A stretch of 64,000 bases of DNA, from contig NZ_AP023354.1 of NCBI RefSeq assembly GCF_018324685.1, positions 1,364,001 to 1,428,000 on the forward strand. The letters run 5' to 3'. Source of the DNA: Actinocatenispora sera (GTDB lineage Bacteria > Actinomycetota > Actinomycetes > Mycobacteriales > Micromonosporaceae). The position numbers and the translations under genes are program-made. Positions 25,939 through 34,502 of this stretch are shown piece by piece. Below the pieces are notes generated by a model. The model was not told the DNA's origin, ran no database searches, and worked only from the letters and a program-made list of their open reading frames with translations. How positions within the stretch are numbered: position 1 is the stretch's first letter; the number at the start of each line of letters is the position of its first letter.

Positions 25939-26171
25939 CGTTGCACCGCCGTCGGGTCGTCGGCCGTCGCGGCGTCGAGGGCGTTGTCGAGCCGCCACAC
26001 CACGAAGATGCTGCCGGCCGTCACGAGCACGCCGAGCAGCGCCCACCACAGCAGCAGCGGCACGTCGAGTGGGCTCGCGTGGACCAGGTTGACGGCCGGT
26101 ACCGCCGCCACCGTCCACAGGTAGGGGATCACGAGTACCAGTCGATGGCGTCGTCTGGTCGGTGCGGACAT
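25935..26171 (-). CDS. DUF3311 small membrane protein, symporter partner
   Basis: The 78-residue protein has two hydrophobic helices (VLVIPYLWTVAAVPAVNLV; LLLWWALLGVLVTAGSIFVVW), which is typical of DUF3311. It is translationally coupled to the downstream symporter by an ATGA overlap. Such small proteins accompany SSS transporters in many actinobacteria and may stabilise them. ATG 26171 has GGAGGTGA 8 nt upstream. Confidence 0.9.
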   Translation of the reverse strand: MSAPTRRRHRLVLVIPYLWTVAAVPAVNLVHASPLDVPLLLWWALLGVLVTAGSIFVVWRLDNALDAATADDPTAVQR

Positions 26172-26292
26172 GCTGGTCTCACCTCCATCCGGGATGCGTC
26201 GACCGTCCCCCGACCGTCGCAGGACGGCACGGCGGGGGGTACGGCCGGCGCGAGCGCTGCCGGGCGGTCCGCCCGGCGGGGTCACGCGTGAC

Positions 26293-27573
26293 TCACATGG
26301 CCACGGTCTGGTTACGTACCAAGGAATCCAGCAGGTCGACGGCGAGCGGCAGCGCTGCCTCGTCGAGGTCGAAGGTGCCGGAGTGGTGCGGTGCCGGGCT
26401 GCTCGCGCCGATGCCGAAGTAGCCGGCGACGCCGCCACGATCCTGGACCCGGCGCATGAACGCGGTGGCGTCGTCGCTGCCGATCCCGGCGCCGGGTGCG
26501 CCGACGGTGACGCCGATCCGGTCCGCCGCCGCGCCGAGGGCGGCGGTGACCGCGGGATCGTTGCCGGCGGTCGTCACCGCGCCGATGAGCTCCACGTCCA
26601 CGTCGAGCCCGTACGTGTCGGCCGCGCCGGCGAGCATCCGCCGGACCCGGCGTTCCAGCTCGGCGTTGACGTCGCCGTCGTCGGCCCGGGTCTCGAGCCG
26701 CAGCTCCGCCCGGTCCGGCACGATGTTGCTGACCGTACCGCCGTGCAGGGCCCCGACGTTGACCCGCGTCTGGTGGCCGGAGAACGACGGCATCGTGTGT
26801 ACCGCAAGGGTTGCCGACGCGGCACCGAGCAGCGCGTGCCGGCCGTGCTCGGGTGCCATCGAGGCGTGCGCCGCGGCGCCGCGGAACACCGCCCGCAGCT
26901 TGGAGTTGGCCAGCAACCCGGCCACGTCGGTACAGATGGTGCCGGTCGGCAGGCCCATGCCCAGGTGCGGCGCCACGAACACGTCCACGTCGTCGACGAC
27001 GCCGGCCGACACCATGGCCGCGCCGCCGCGCCCGCCCTCCTCGGCCGGCTGCAGGATCAGCCGGACCTCACCGGGGAAGTCGCGGTCGGTGAGCCGCTCG
27101 GCGAGCGCCAGCGCGACGGCCACGTGCCCGTCGTGCCCGCAGGCGTGCATCCGCCCGGTCCACCCGGACCGGAACCCGAGCCGGCTCGGTGCGTGGTCGT
27201 CGGCGTCGGATTCGTGCAGCGGCAACGCATCCATGTCCGCCCGGAACGCGATCACCGGCCCCGGGCGGGCGCCGCGCAGCCGGGCCACCACGCCGGTGAG
27301 CCCGCCGCGCAGCGCCGGCAGGTACCGGGGGTCGGCGCCGCTGTCCGCGGCCCGCTGGTACGCCGCGGCAAGCTCGGCGCCGTCGGGCACGCCGAGCCGG
27401 GCGTCGGCGTCCAACACTTCCGCGCCGGCCGCGACCTGCCAGCCGAGGTCGGCCAACCGGCCGGCGGCGCGGCTCGCGGTGCGGAACTCGGTGAAGCCGA
27501 CCTCCGGATGCCGGTGCAGGTCCCGGCGCAGCGCGACCACGTCGGCGGGCTCGGTCGGTACCGGATCGGTCAT
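26293..27573 (-). CDS. M20D-family amidohydrolase
   Basis: The 426-residue zinc peptidase has DLHRHPEVGFTEFRTA at the N-terminus and RMHACGHDGHVA (metal ligands Cys/His) near residue 145. The catalytic glutamates are in QPAEEGGRGGAAM near 180, and further ligands lie in APHLGM and the C-terminal PAPHHSGTFDLDE. A dimerisation lid domain sits between. The group includes hippurate, N-acyl-amino acid and aminobenzoyl-glutamate hydrolases. The first two blocks are separated by an unusually long stretch (LDADARLGVPDGAELAAAY). It is followed 121 bp later by DUF3311-symporter on the same strand, so the imported substrate may be an N-acyl amino acid. Confidence 0.9.
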   Translation of the reverse strand: MTDPVPTEPADVVALRRDLHRHPEVGFTEFRTASRAAGRLADLGWQVAAGAEVLDADARLGVPDGAELAAAYQRAADSGADPRYLPALRGGLTGVVARLRGARPGPVIAFRADMDALPLHESDADDHAPSRLGFRSGWTGRMHACGHDGHVAVALALAERLTDRDFPGEVRLILQPAEEGGRGGAAMVSAGVVDDVDVFVAPHLGMGLPTGTICTDVAGLLANSKLRAVFRGAAAHASMAPEHGRHALLGAASATLAVHTMPSFSGHQTRVNVGALHGGTVSNIVPDRAELRLETRADDGDVNAELERRVRRMLAGAADTYGLDVDVELIGAVTTAGNDPAVTAALGAAADRIGVTVGAPGAGIGSDDATAFMRRVQDRGGVAGYFGIGASSPAPHHSGTFDLDEAALPLAVDLLDSLVRNQTVAM

Positions 27574-27848
27574 GGTCGTGTCCTTCCCAGGGTGGGGCGC
27601 AACGAGGGCAGCAGGTCGGATCCGCGCCCGGTGAGGCGGTACCTGGCCGGTCGAGCGGCCGGTCGCGTTGTGACGCGGGCCGCATTGCCGGGATTCTGCT
27701 GGGCACCGGAAGGCCCGTCAACGACTCCGCCGCCGGCATGCACGATCCGCATGGGCCCTCGAAATCCGGCATTGGACCGCCGGTACCGGTTCTGCTGTAC
27801 TCGGCCGGGGACCTGACCGGCCCCGGTTTCGCCGATGGGAGGCCACGG

Positions 27849-28853
27849 ATGCAGCTCGCTCGATTCCCCCGGTACCGGCTGGGGCACCTGCCCACGCCGC
27901 TGGAGCCGATGCCACGGCTGACGGAGGTGTTGCGCGCCAAGGGTTCGACGGTGCCGCACCTGTGGATCAAGCGGGACGACTGCACCGGCCTCGCCACCGG
28001 CGGCAACAAGACCCGCAAGCTGGAGTACCTGCTCGCGGACGCGCTGGCGCAGGGCGCCGACACGCTGATCACGCAGGGCGCCACGCAGTCCAACCACGCC
28101 CGGCAGACCGCGGCCGCCGCGGCCCGCGCCGGTCTCGGCTGCGAGCTGCTGCTGGAGCGCCGGCAGGTACGCGACGACGACTACGAGGCGTCCGGCAACG
28201 TGCTGCTGGACACGATCCTCGGCGCCCGGATCGCCGACCGGCTGCCGGCCGGTACCGACATGGCCGCGGCGATGGAGTCGCTCGCCGACGAGCTGCGCGC
28301 GAAGGGCAAGCGGCCGTACGTGATCCCCGGCGGCGGGTCGAACCCGGTCGGCGCGCTCGGCTACGTGGGCTGCGCGCAGGAGCTGGCGACCGCCGACGTA
28401 CCGATCGACTGGGTGGTGCACGCGACCGGCAGCGCCGGCACCCAGGCCGGCCTGCTCGCCGGGCTGCTCGCGATGCGCAGCGGCATCCAGGTGCTCGGCG
28501 TGAGCGTCCGGCAGCCGGCGGCGGTGCAGCGTCCGCTGGTGCACGATCTCGCCGTGCGCACCGCCGAGCTGATCGGCGCGCCCGGCGCGGTGGGCCTGGA
28601 CGACGTGCAGGTCGACGACGGCTGGACCGGGCCCGGCTACGGGGTACCGACCGACGAGATGGTCGCGGCGCTGCGGCTGGTCGCCGAGACGGAGGGCATC
28701 CTGCTCGACCCGGTGTACTCGGGCAAGGGGTTCGCCGGGCTGCTCGGTGCGATCGAGGCCGGCCGGTTCGGCGCCGACGAGCACGTCGTGTTCGTGCACA
28801 CCGGCGGTAGCGCCGGCCTGTTCGGCTACCGCAGCACGTTCGCCCCCCGGTAG
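27849..28853 (+). CDS. dcyD: D-cysteine desulfhydrase / ACC-deaminase-family PLP enzyme
   Basis: The protein has 334 residues and fold type II PLP enzyme features: TGGNKTRKLEYLLADA with the PLP lysine near residue 52, the substrate loop TQGATQSNHARQTAAAAA near 80, and the phosphate-binding loop PGGGSNPVGALGY near 165. The overall pattern fits D-cysteine desulfhydrase, which makes pyruvate, H2S and ammonia from D-cysteine, better than ACC deaminase; the two are hard to separate by eye. ATG 27849 has GGGAGG 8 nt upstream. It is divergent from the amidohydrolase and converges on a LysR regulator. Confidence 0.85.
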   Translation: MQLARFPRYRLGHLPTPLEPMPRLTEVLRAKGSTVPHLWIKRDDCTGLATGGNKTRKLEYLLADALAQGADTLITQGATQSNHARQTAAAAARAGLGCELLLERRQVRDDDYEASGNVLLDTILGARIADRLPAGTDMAAAMESLADELRAKGKRPYVIPGGGSNPVGALGYVGCAQELATADVPIDWVVHATGSAGTQAGLLAGLLAMRSGIQVLGVSVRQPAAVQRPLVHDLAVRTAELIGAPGAVGLDDVQVDDGWTGPGYGVPTDEMVAALRLVAETEGILLDPVYSGKGFAGLLGAIEAGRFGADEHVVFVHTGGSAGLFGYRSTFAPR

Positions 28854-28895
28854 CGGCTGCGCCGCGGGCGTCCCGGCCGATCCGGCGGCGTCGGC

Positions 28896-29810
28896 TCAGC
28901 CGGTCCGGTCCTGGTTCGCGGCGGCACGCTCCCAGACCTCGACGGCGTGGCTGCTGGCCCGCTGCCGCCGGTTGCGGCTGAGCCGGATCTCCAGCCCGGC
29001 GGTCCACTGCCCGTCGCCGACCGGAGTCATCCGCCCGGCGGCCACCTGCTCGGTGGTGAGCAGGCCGGGCAGCCAGCCGACCCCGAGACCGGCGGCCACC
29101 AGCGCCGCGAGTACCGAGGTGAGATCGCTCTGCGCGACCGGGCGCAGCCGGGGCCGCCGGCCGGCCAGGATCCGGTCGGTGACCCGGCCGAGGAACGAGC
29201 CGGCGCCGTGGCTGACGTACGGCACCTCCGGGCCACCGCCGTCCGAGCGCCGCTGCGGGTCCGGCAGCCGGTACGTGCCGGGCCGGGCGTACGGCGCGAG
29301 CCGGTCCCGCGCGACCAGTACCGATTCGACGTCGCTGTCGCCCAGCTCCAACGGGTGCAGCGGGTCGACGTAGGCGAGCAGCAGGTCGCACCCGCCGTGC
29401 ACGAGCGTGTCGTACGCCTCGAGCGTGTTCGCCGCGAGCAGCAGGCAGGTCAGCTGCGGCGCGTCCGCGGTGATCGCCCGCCACCAGCCGGCGAAGTAGT
29501 GGGTGGCGAGGCTGTGGCTGACCGCCAGCCGGACCGGGTGCGCCGGCATCGTCTGCCGGCCGCGCATCTCGTCGTGCAGCGCGGACAGCCCGGCCACCAC
29601 GTCGGCGGCACGGGCCCGCAGCACCCGGCCGCTCGGGGTCAGCGTGATCGGCAGGCTGCTCCGGTCGACCAGGTCGGTGCCGGCCCACTGCTCCAGTGCC
29701 CGGATCCGCCGGCTGAACGCCGGCTGGCTGATGTGCAGCGACTCGGCCGCCCGGGTGAAGCTGCCGTGCTCACCCAGCGCCACCAGGCTCTCCAGCCAGA
29801 CCACGTCCAT
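28896..29810 (-). CDS. LysR-family transcriptional regulator
   Basis: The 304-residue protein has an N-terminal winged HTH (LESLVALGEHGSFTRAAESLHISQPAFSRRIRALE, given here by positions 5-39) and a LysR substrate-binding domain, with VPYVSHG and LAALVAAGLGVGWLPG. The DNA-binding helix SQPAFSRRIRALE is standard. ATG 29810 matches the family start exactly. It is adjacent to, but convergent with, the D-cysteine desulfhydrase gene; control of that gene or of the amidohydrolase-symporter operon is only inferred. Confidence 0.92.
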   Translation of the reverse strand: MDVVWLESLVALGEHGSFTRAAESLHISQPAFSRRIRALEQWAGTDLVDRSSLPITLTPSGRVLRARAADVVAGLSALHDEMRGRQTMPAHPVRLAVSHSLATHYFAGWWRAITADAPQLTCLLLAANTLEAYDTLVHGGCDLLLAYVDPLHPLELGDSDVESVLVARDRLAPYARPGTYRLPDPQRRSDGGGPEVPYVSHGAGSFLGRVTDRILAGRRPRLRPVAQSDLTSVLAALVAAGLGVGWLPGLLTTEQVAAGRMTPVGDGQWTAGLEIRLSRNRRQRASSHAVEVWERAAANQDRTG

Positions 29811-29866
29811 GCCGCGAGGGTACGCAGCCGGCCGGCGCCGTGCCCCGGACCGCGGATACCGGCCGG

Positions 29867-30805
29867 TCAGTCCCGCCGGGAGTACAGGTAGACCTCGGTC
29901 CTCGCCTCGACCGCGCCGGCCGGCGGCGGGTACCACATCCGGACGGTCTGCTCGGACCAACCCGCCGGCACCAGCACGTCGGTACCGAGCGTGTCGAGCG
30001 GGGCGCCGCCGACGATCCTGCCGTGCCCGTCCCGGTAGATCGCCGTGACGGCGGGATAGGACAGTACGGTGGGAAAGCCGGAGTCGACCCGGAACGTGAG
30101 GTAGAGGTTGCCGCGCCGGTTCGCCGCCGCGGTCGGATGCTTCCAGTACTCGGCCTGCCGTCCCTGGTCCCGCCAGTCCGTGGTGAGGTTGCTCGCCCGC
30201 AGCGCGTGGCGCTGCGAGGTCACCGTCCACAGCACGCTGTCCACGCTGACCCGGACCGTCGCGGACACCCTGTTCGACAGCTGCGCGACGCCACCGACGC
30301 CGGCCCGGCTGCCGGGCATGATCTCCGCCGCCTTCGCCGTGCGGAAGAACTTTCGGACCCTGACGGGCCCTCCGTCGCGGTCGCGGTACGTGATCTTCAG
30401 CAGGACGGCGGCGACCGCGCGGTGGCTGCTGTTCGACAGGACGACCCCCCAGCTCACCGCGGGGCCGCCGGACGGCGTCGTGATGTTCGTGAAGCCCGAC
30501 TCGGCGATGCGCAGCGTCCCGCGATCCGGTGCCAACCGCCCGGTCGACACCGTCCCGGGGGCGCGCGTGGACGCCGAGGGGGATGCCGCGGCGGCCGGGG
30601 CGTCGCCGGCGCCGGCGTGCCGCGCCACCAGAATCCCGGCCAGCACCAGGATCACCACCAGCAACGATGCCGAGGCGACGTGCCAGCCCGGCGCGAGCCG
30701 CACACCGCCGACCGCCGGCTCACCGGTGCCGGCCGGCACGTCGTCCTCCGGCTCGGCCGCGCGGTCCGGCGTGTCGTGGGCCGGCTCGGGTGCGGCGTCG
30801 TGCAT
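29867..30805 (-). CDS. Single-pass membrane protein with extracellular Ig-like domain, copy B
   Basis: The 312-residue protein is a paralogue of 22100-22996: acidic tail, membrane helix (SLLVVILVLAGILVA), then GFTNITTPSGGPAVSWGVVL, LLKITYRDRDGGPVRVRKFF, NLTTDWRDQGRQAEYW and VTAIYRDGHGRIVGG. Identity is obvious in these blocks, while the linker differs. ATG 30805 has GGGGAG about 8 nt upstream. It is divergent from 30946-32466 exactly as in copy A. Function unknown. Confidence 0.75.
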   Translation of the reverse strand: MHDAAPEPAHDTPDRAAEPEDDVPAGTGEPAVGGVRLAPGWHVASASLLVVILVLAGILVARHAGAGDAPAAAASPSASTRAPGTVSTGRLAPDRGTLRIAESGFTNITTPSGGPAVSWGVVLSNSSHRAVAAVLLKITYRDRDGGPVRVRKFFRTAKAAEIMPGSRAGVGGVAQLSNRVSATVRVSVDSVLWTVTSQRHALRASNLTTDWRDQGRQAEYWKHPTAAANRRGNLYLTFRVDSGFPTVLSYPAVTAIYRDGHGRIVGGAPLDTLGTDVLVPAGWSEQTVRMWYPPPAGAVEARTEVYLYSRRD

Positions 30806-30945
30806 CGGCTGCTCCCCAGGCTCGTGATATTCGAGCACGCTAGCGTTGTCGCGCAACGGAGTCGCGATTGACCGTCCCCCGTACGATCTCCGCTACGTCG
30901 GTTCCCCCGAACCGGCGGCCCACCCCGGCCCCAGGGATGGCAGCC
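30806..30945. promoter_or_regulatory. Divergent promoter region, copy B
   Basis: It holds the same ordered blocks as copy A: GCGCAAC at 30851-30857, TTGAC at 30868-30872 and CGTACGATCTCCG at 30880-30892. Conservation here exceeds that of the surrounding non-coding sequence, which suggests that both modules share a regulator. Confidence 0.55.
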
Positions 30946-32466
30946 ATGGAACGTGCAACGGACGATCCCCGCCGTCCGCACCCTTCGGCGGGCGTGCCCC
31001 CGGCCGAGCCGGTGCTCGACCCGCTCCAGGTCGAGGCCGCAGCCGACGTGCGCCACGGGGAGGCCGCAGCCGACGTGCCGGACGCCGAGACCGCAGCCGA
31101 CGTGCCGGACGCCGAGACCGCAGCCGACGTGCCGGACGCCGAGACCGCAGCGGGCGCGCCGGCCGTCGAGACCGCAGCGGGCGCGCCGGCCGTCGAGTCC
31201 GAGCACGACCTGCCCCATGTCGAGCCCGAGGACGACGTGCCGTACGTCGAACCGGAGGACGACGTGCCGGGAGACGACGTGCCGGGAGACGACGTGCCGG
31301 GAGACGACGTGCCGGGAGACGACGCGCCGGGAGACGACGCGCCTGCGGCTGTACCGGGCGGTGCGCGGTTGCGGAGCGCCCGGCGGCGGACGATCGCCTG
31401 GTACGCGGTGGCCGGCGTGATCATCGTGCTGCTGGTCGGGGCCCTGGTGTGGCCGGGCGCGCCGGACCCGGCGGAGCGGCAGGTACGTGCGTTCCTCGCC
31501 GCGATCCAGCGCGGCGACGTGGCGGCGGCCGGCGCGCTGGCAGCGGACGAGCCCGACCCGTCCGCGGACGACTCGTTCCTGCGGGCGTCGGCGCCGCGGC
31601 AGCGGTGGCGGATCACCTCGGTGCGGGCGGTACCGGGTGCGACCGGGGCGGGGGAGACCGCGGTCGACGCGACGATCTCGACGGCCGCCGCCCGGACCGC
31701 CTCGTACCGGTTCACCGTGGTCCGGTCCGGCGCGGGCGGCTGGCGGCTGCGCGATCCGTACGTCTACCTGAGCTTCGGGACCTTCCCGTTGCCGTACGTC
31801 GACGTCGACGGGCACCGCAAGGCGCTGCCCGAGACGGCGGCGAGGGTGGCGCGGGCCGGCACGCTCGTGCTGTTTCCCGGCGTGCACCGGTTCTTCGCCT
31901 CGGCCCCGGACACCGTCACGGTGCCTCGCGCCGGGTACCCGCTGATGCCGGGGACGTACGTGCTGCGGCAACCGGACGCGCCGGGGCCCGACGGCACGCC
32001 GGTCACGCTGCCCCGGACGACCCTCACGGCCAGGGCGCAGCGGCAGGCGCAGCGCGAGGTCGACGCGTACCTGGACGCGTGCGCGAGGCATCGCGCGCTG
32101 GTCACCGCGGGCTGCCCGTTCGGCGCGCGGTCGGTGCCGGTACCGGGCCATCCCGGCCAGGTGTTCCGCGGGGCCGAGGTGACCTCCGTGGCGTGGGCGG
32201 TGGTACGGCATCCGGTGGTCGCGGTCCAGCCGGACGGCAACGAGTTCTCGGTCGCGGACCGGCGGCCGGGCCTGGTCAGGCTCACGGTCACCGGCACCGA
32301 CCGGCAGACCGGTGTGCACGCGACGACGACGCTGACCTGTCCCACCCGCGACGGCGCGCTGCGGGTCGAGGTCACCGACTCCGGCGGCCTGCGCATCTAC
32401 CCGGAGGGCGGCCGGCACCCCGGCGACGACCTGGACGACCAGGACTTCCGCTGGCCGACCTGCTGA
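30946..32466 (+). CDS. Single-pass membrane protein with acidic repeat tail, copy B
   Basis: The 506-residue protein is a paralogue of 23116-24408. The cytoplasmic N-terminus is expanded by two internal repeats (about six 9-residue units of the type ETAADVPDA and five 5-residue units DVPGD). The membrane helix (IAWYAVAGVIIVLLVGALVW), the helical block RQVRAFLAAIQRGDVAAAG, DPYVYLSFGTFPLPYV, VLFPGVHRFF and CPTRDGALRVEVTDS match copy A. It ends RWPTC. ATG 30946 sits in GCCATGGA as in copy A; ATG 30937 is an in-frame alternative. Function unknown. Confidence 0.75.
   Translation: MERATDDPRRPHPSAGVPPAEPVLDPLQVEAAADVRHGEAAADVPDAETAADVPDAETAADVPDAETAAGAPAVETAAGAPAVESEHDLPHVEPEDDVPYVEPEDDVPGDDVPGDDVPGDDVPGDDAPGDDAPAAVPGGARLRSARRRTIAWYAVAGVIIVLLVGALVWPGAPDPAERQVRAFLAAIQRGDVAAAGALAADEPDPSADDSFLRASAPRQRWRITSVRAVPGATGAGETAVDATISTAAARTASYRFTVVRSGAGGWRLRDPYVYLSFGTFPLPYVDVDGHRKALPETAARVARAGTLVLFPGVHRFFASAPDTVTVPRAGYPLMPGTYVLRQPDAPGPDGTPVTLPRTTLTARAQRQAQREVDAYLDACARHRALVTAGCPFGARSVPVPGHPGQVFRGAEVTSVAWAVVRHPVVAVQPDGNEFSVADRRPGLVRLTVTGTDRQTGVHATTTLTCPTRDGALRVEVTDSGGLRIYPEGGRHPGDDLDDQDFRWPTC
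31033..31335 (+). repeat. Two in-frame minisatellites (27-bp and 15-bp units) in copy B
   Basis: Six 27-bp units run from 31033 to 31194 (starts 31033, 31060, 31087, 31114, 31141, 31168), with the two last pairs nearly identical. Five 15-bp units GACGTGCCGGGAGAC run from 31261 to 31335. Both stay in frame and encode an acidic tail. Copy A has no such arrays, so they expanded after duplication. Confidence 0.9.
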
Positions 32467-32627
32467 CGCGGGAGCATCGGCCCGGCAGGTGGTGCACCGC
32501 GACGGGTGGGCACGCCGTTCGACGGCTGCTACGCCACCCGCGCGGGATCTACCGGGTCGACGGGCCGCAGCGGGTGGTGAAGATCCACTCGATCCGGCAT
32601 CGGTCGGAGGTCGATCGGTGCTTATTT

Positions 32628-32659
32628 GTCCACAGTGGACATACAAGTCCACTGTGGAC
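32628..32659. terminator. Stem-loop of two GTCCAC(A/T)GTGGAC palindromes
   Basis: GTCCACAGTGGAC (32628-32640) and GTCCACTGTGGAC (32647-32659) are each near-palindromic and fully complementary to each other, giving a 13-bp stem with a 6-nt loop, followed by CTTTTG. It lies between the convergent ends of 30946-32466 and 32667-32870. It may be a terminator, or a double operator since each half is itself a dyad. Confidence 0.6.
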
Positions 32660-32666
32660 CTTTTGA

Positions 32667-32870
32667 TCAGCGGCGGCGACGGTGGCGTGGGAGCAGGTGA
32701 AGCAGCTCCAGCACCCGGTCGAGGTTGGATGCCTCGTACTGTTCGCCGTCCACCAGGACCGACCAGCCCCGGCCGTTGCGGATGGCCGAGGCGAGGATCC
32801 GCCCGTGTGCGTGCACCTGGACGGTCTGGCCGCTTGCTACGGCCAGTGTGGGCAACTCTGTCTGGGTCAT
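32667..32870 (-). CDS. Small hypothetical protein (67 aa)
   Basis: The frame starts at ATG 32870 with AGGGGG 6-7 nt upstream. The product is soluble, with VASGQTVQVHAHGRILASAI, then WSVLVDGEQYEASNL and a basic tail HLLPRHRRRR. It is the kind of short beta protein often left unnamed in actinobacteria. No family is recognised. The strong ribosome site and stable codon use support it. Confidence 0.55.
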   Translation of the reverse strand: MTQTELPTLAVASGQTVQVHAHGRILASAIRNGRGWSVLVDGEQYEASNLDRVLELLHLLPRHRRRR

Positions 32871-33228
32871 GCGTTCCCCCTGATCATGACCGGACTTCGG
32901 GTGCGCAAACCCCCTGCGCATCCGGTGCCACGACGATGGTCCCGGCCCCCACCGGCATCCCCCCGGTTGCCCGCCGGGGACCGGGACCCGCACGTGACCT
33001 CGGCGGCCCGCCCATGAGTCGGTTCGGACCCCGCAGTCATCGGAGGTCCGAACCGAGCTCGTGAGGACACGTGGTCGGTGACGTCGTGTACCGCAGCAAG
33101 CGTGCCAGCCCGCTCGCGCCGGGCGAAAACGGTACGTCATCACAACGGTTGACAGCCTTCATCGCGGTATGTGAAGACCCGATCAATCCGGTGTGCGGAC
33201 CGAAACCAGGGTGTAGAACTCATCAGTG

Positions 33229-33262
33229 TCGATACGACGTCGATCGATACGTCGATCGATAC
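33229..33262. repeat. Tandem GTCGATCGATAC repeat in the 32871-33361 gap
   Basis: GTCGATCGATAC occurs twice head to tail (33239-33250, 33251-33262), preceded by a degenerate GTCGATAC copy at 33228. The whole 32871-33361 gap otherwise shows no convincing gene. It must hold the promoters of the 67-aa gene and of the phosphodiesterase gene, and the repeat may be a regulator site. Confidence 0.6.
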
Positions 33263-33361
33263 GAGGCGTCGGGCGGGGCCGCATTGCCCGCGCGTGTCCT
33301 CGAAGCTCCACCGGGAGCAGCAGGGTGGCTGGCGACGAAGACAACCCCTAGCATCCCTCGG

Positions 33362-34453
33362 ATGAGCGGAAAACCCGAATGGCCCCGGGTCGGTACCTGC
33401 GTCGCACACCGTGGTGCCTGCGGCACCGCGCCGGAGAACACCATAGTCGCGTGCCGTACGGCCATCGAGCAGGGCGCCCGGACGATCGAGGTGGACGTGC
33501 AGCGCTGCGGCGACGGTGAGCTGGTCGTGATGCACGACAGCAAGCTGCGCCGCACCACCGACATCGCGCAGGTACTGCCGGACCGGGCGGACGCGACGAT
33601 CAACGAGCTGACCGTGGCGGAGCTGCGCAAGCTCGACGCCGGCGCCTGGTTCGACGAGCGGTACCGCGGGGAGCCGGTACCGACGCTGGCCGAGCTGCTG
33701 GCCGCGATCGACGGGCGCAGCACGCTGTTCATCGAGCTGAAGGTGCCGGAGCGCAGCCCGGGTATCGAGGAGCAGCTGGCCGAGGAGCTGCGCCGCTGCC
33801 TCGGCGACCGGCTCGACGACATCCACCATCCACCGGTGGCGATCCAGGTGGTCGACGCGGACCGCCTGTGGCAGCTGCACGAACTGCTGCCGACCGTACC
33901 GATGTGCCTGATGAGCGGGCTGACCTACATGCTGGAGCTGGACCGGTTCGCCGACCTGGGTGACTGGGTCTCGGCGTACACGCCGCTGGGCCGGCTGCTG
34001 ACCGCCGAGCATGTCACCGCCGCGCACGAGCACGGGATCCGGGTCCTGCCGTGGACGATCGACGCGCCCGAGGCGGTCGCCGCGATGCGCGATCTCGACG
34101 TCGACGCGGTGATCACCAACAACGTGCCGTTCGTGCAGCCGATCCTGTCCGGGCAGCCGAGCCGCCTGTCGCGCACACCGGTACGGATCGAGTCGGCCTC
34201 GGCCGCCGACGAGCGCACGGTGCTGCGGGCGGAGTCCCCGGTGGACCTGACCGGCTGGTCGCTGCGCAACCACCTGATGCGCCGGCAGCCGTTGCCGGCC
34301 CGCCGGCTCGCCGCCGGCGACACGCTGGAGGTCGCCTCGGCGAGCAAGAAGTTCCTGGACAACTACGGGGACACGGTCGGCCTGTACGACGCCGACGACA
34401 TCGTCGTCGACCTGCACCTGTACCGCGAGCTGGCCGCGCCGGCGATGGTGTGA
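33362..34453 (+). CDS. Glycerophosphodiester phosphodiesterase with C-terminal lamin-tail-like domain
   Basis: The 363-residue protein has a GDPD TIM barrel: AHRGACGTAPENT (HR..ENT) near residue 15, the metal motif EVDVQRCGDGELVVMHD near 43, and LFIELKVPE near 122. The barrel ends with DVDAVITNNV near 262. The last ~90 residues (ESPVDLTGWSLRN, NYGDTVGLYDADD) look like a lamin-tail domain (LTD), an immunoglobulin-like fold often added to secreted enzymes. No signal peptide is seen. ATG 33362 sits just before the conserved region; a longer frame to 33071 is unlikely. Substrates would be glycerophosphodiesters. Confidence 0.85.
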   Translation: MSGKPEWPRVGTCVAHRGACGTAPENTIVACRTAIEQGARTIEVDVQRCGDGELVVMHDSKLRRTTDIAQVLPDRADATINELTVAELRKLDAGAWFDERYRGEPVPTLAELLAAIDGRSTLFIELKVPERSPGIEEQLAEELRRCLGDRLDDIHHPPVAIQVVDADRLWQLHELLPTVPMCLMSGLTYMLELDRFADLGDWVSAYTPLGRLLTAEHVTAAHEHGIRVLPWTIDAPEAVAAMRDLDVDAVITNNVPFVQPILSGQPSRLSRTPVRIESASAADERTVLRAESPVDLTGWSLRNHLMRRQPLPARRLAAGDTLEVASASKKFLDNYGDTVGLYDADDIVVDLHLYRELAAPAMV

Positions 34454-34461
34454 GCGGCTGT

Positions 34462-34495
34462 CGCCCTGGCCACCGGTACTGCGGTGACCAGGGCG
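34462..34495. terminator. 14-bp stem-loop between convergent genes
   Basis: Arms 34462-34475 (CGCCCTGGCCACCG) and 34482-34495 (CGGTGACCAGGGCG) pair with one mismatch around the loop GTACTG. It lies between the stops of the phosphodiesterase (+) and MFS (-) genes and fits a bidirectional terminator. Confidence 0.65.
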
Positions 34496-34502
34496 GCGAC
34501 GG

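Noticed and set aside
33071..33361. N-terminal extension of the phosphodiesterase
   Set aside because: The residues are not protein-like (no domain, no signal), and the conserved barrel starts just after ATG 33362.
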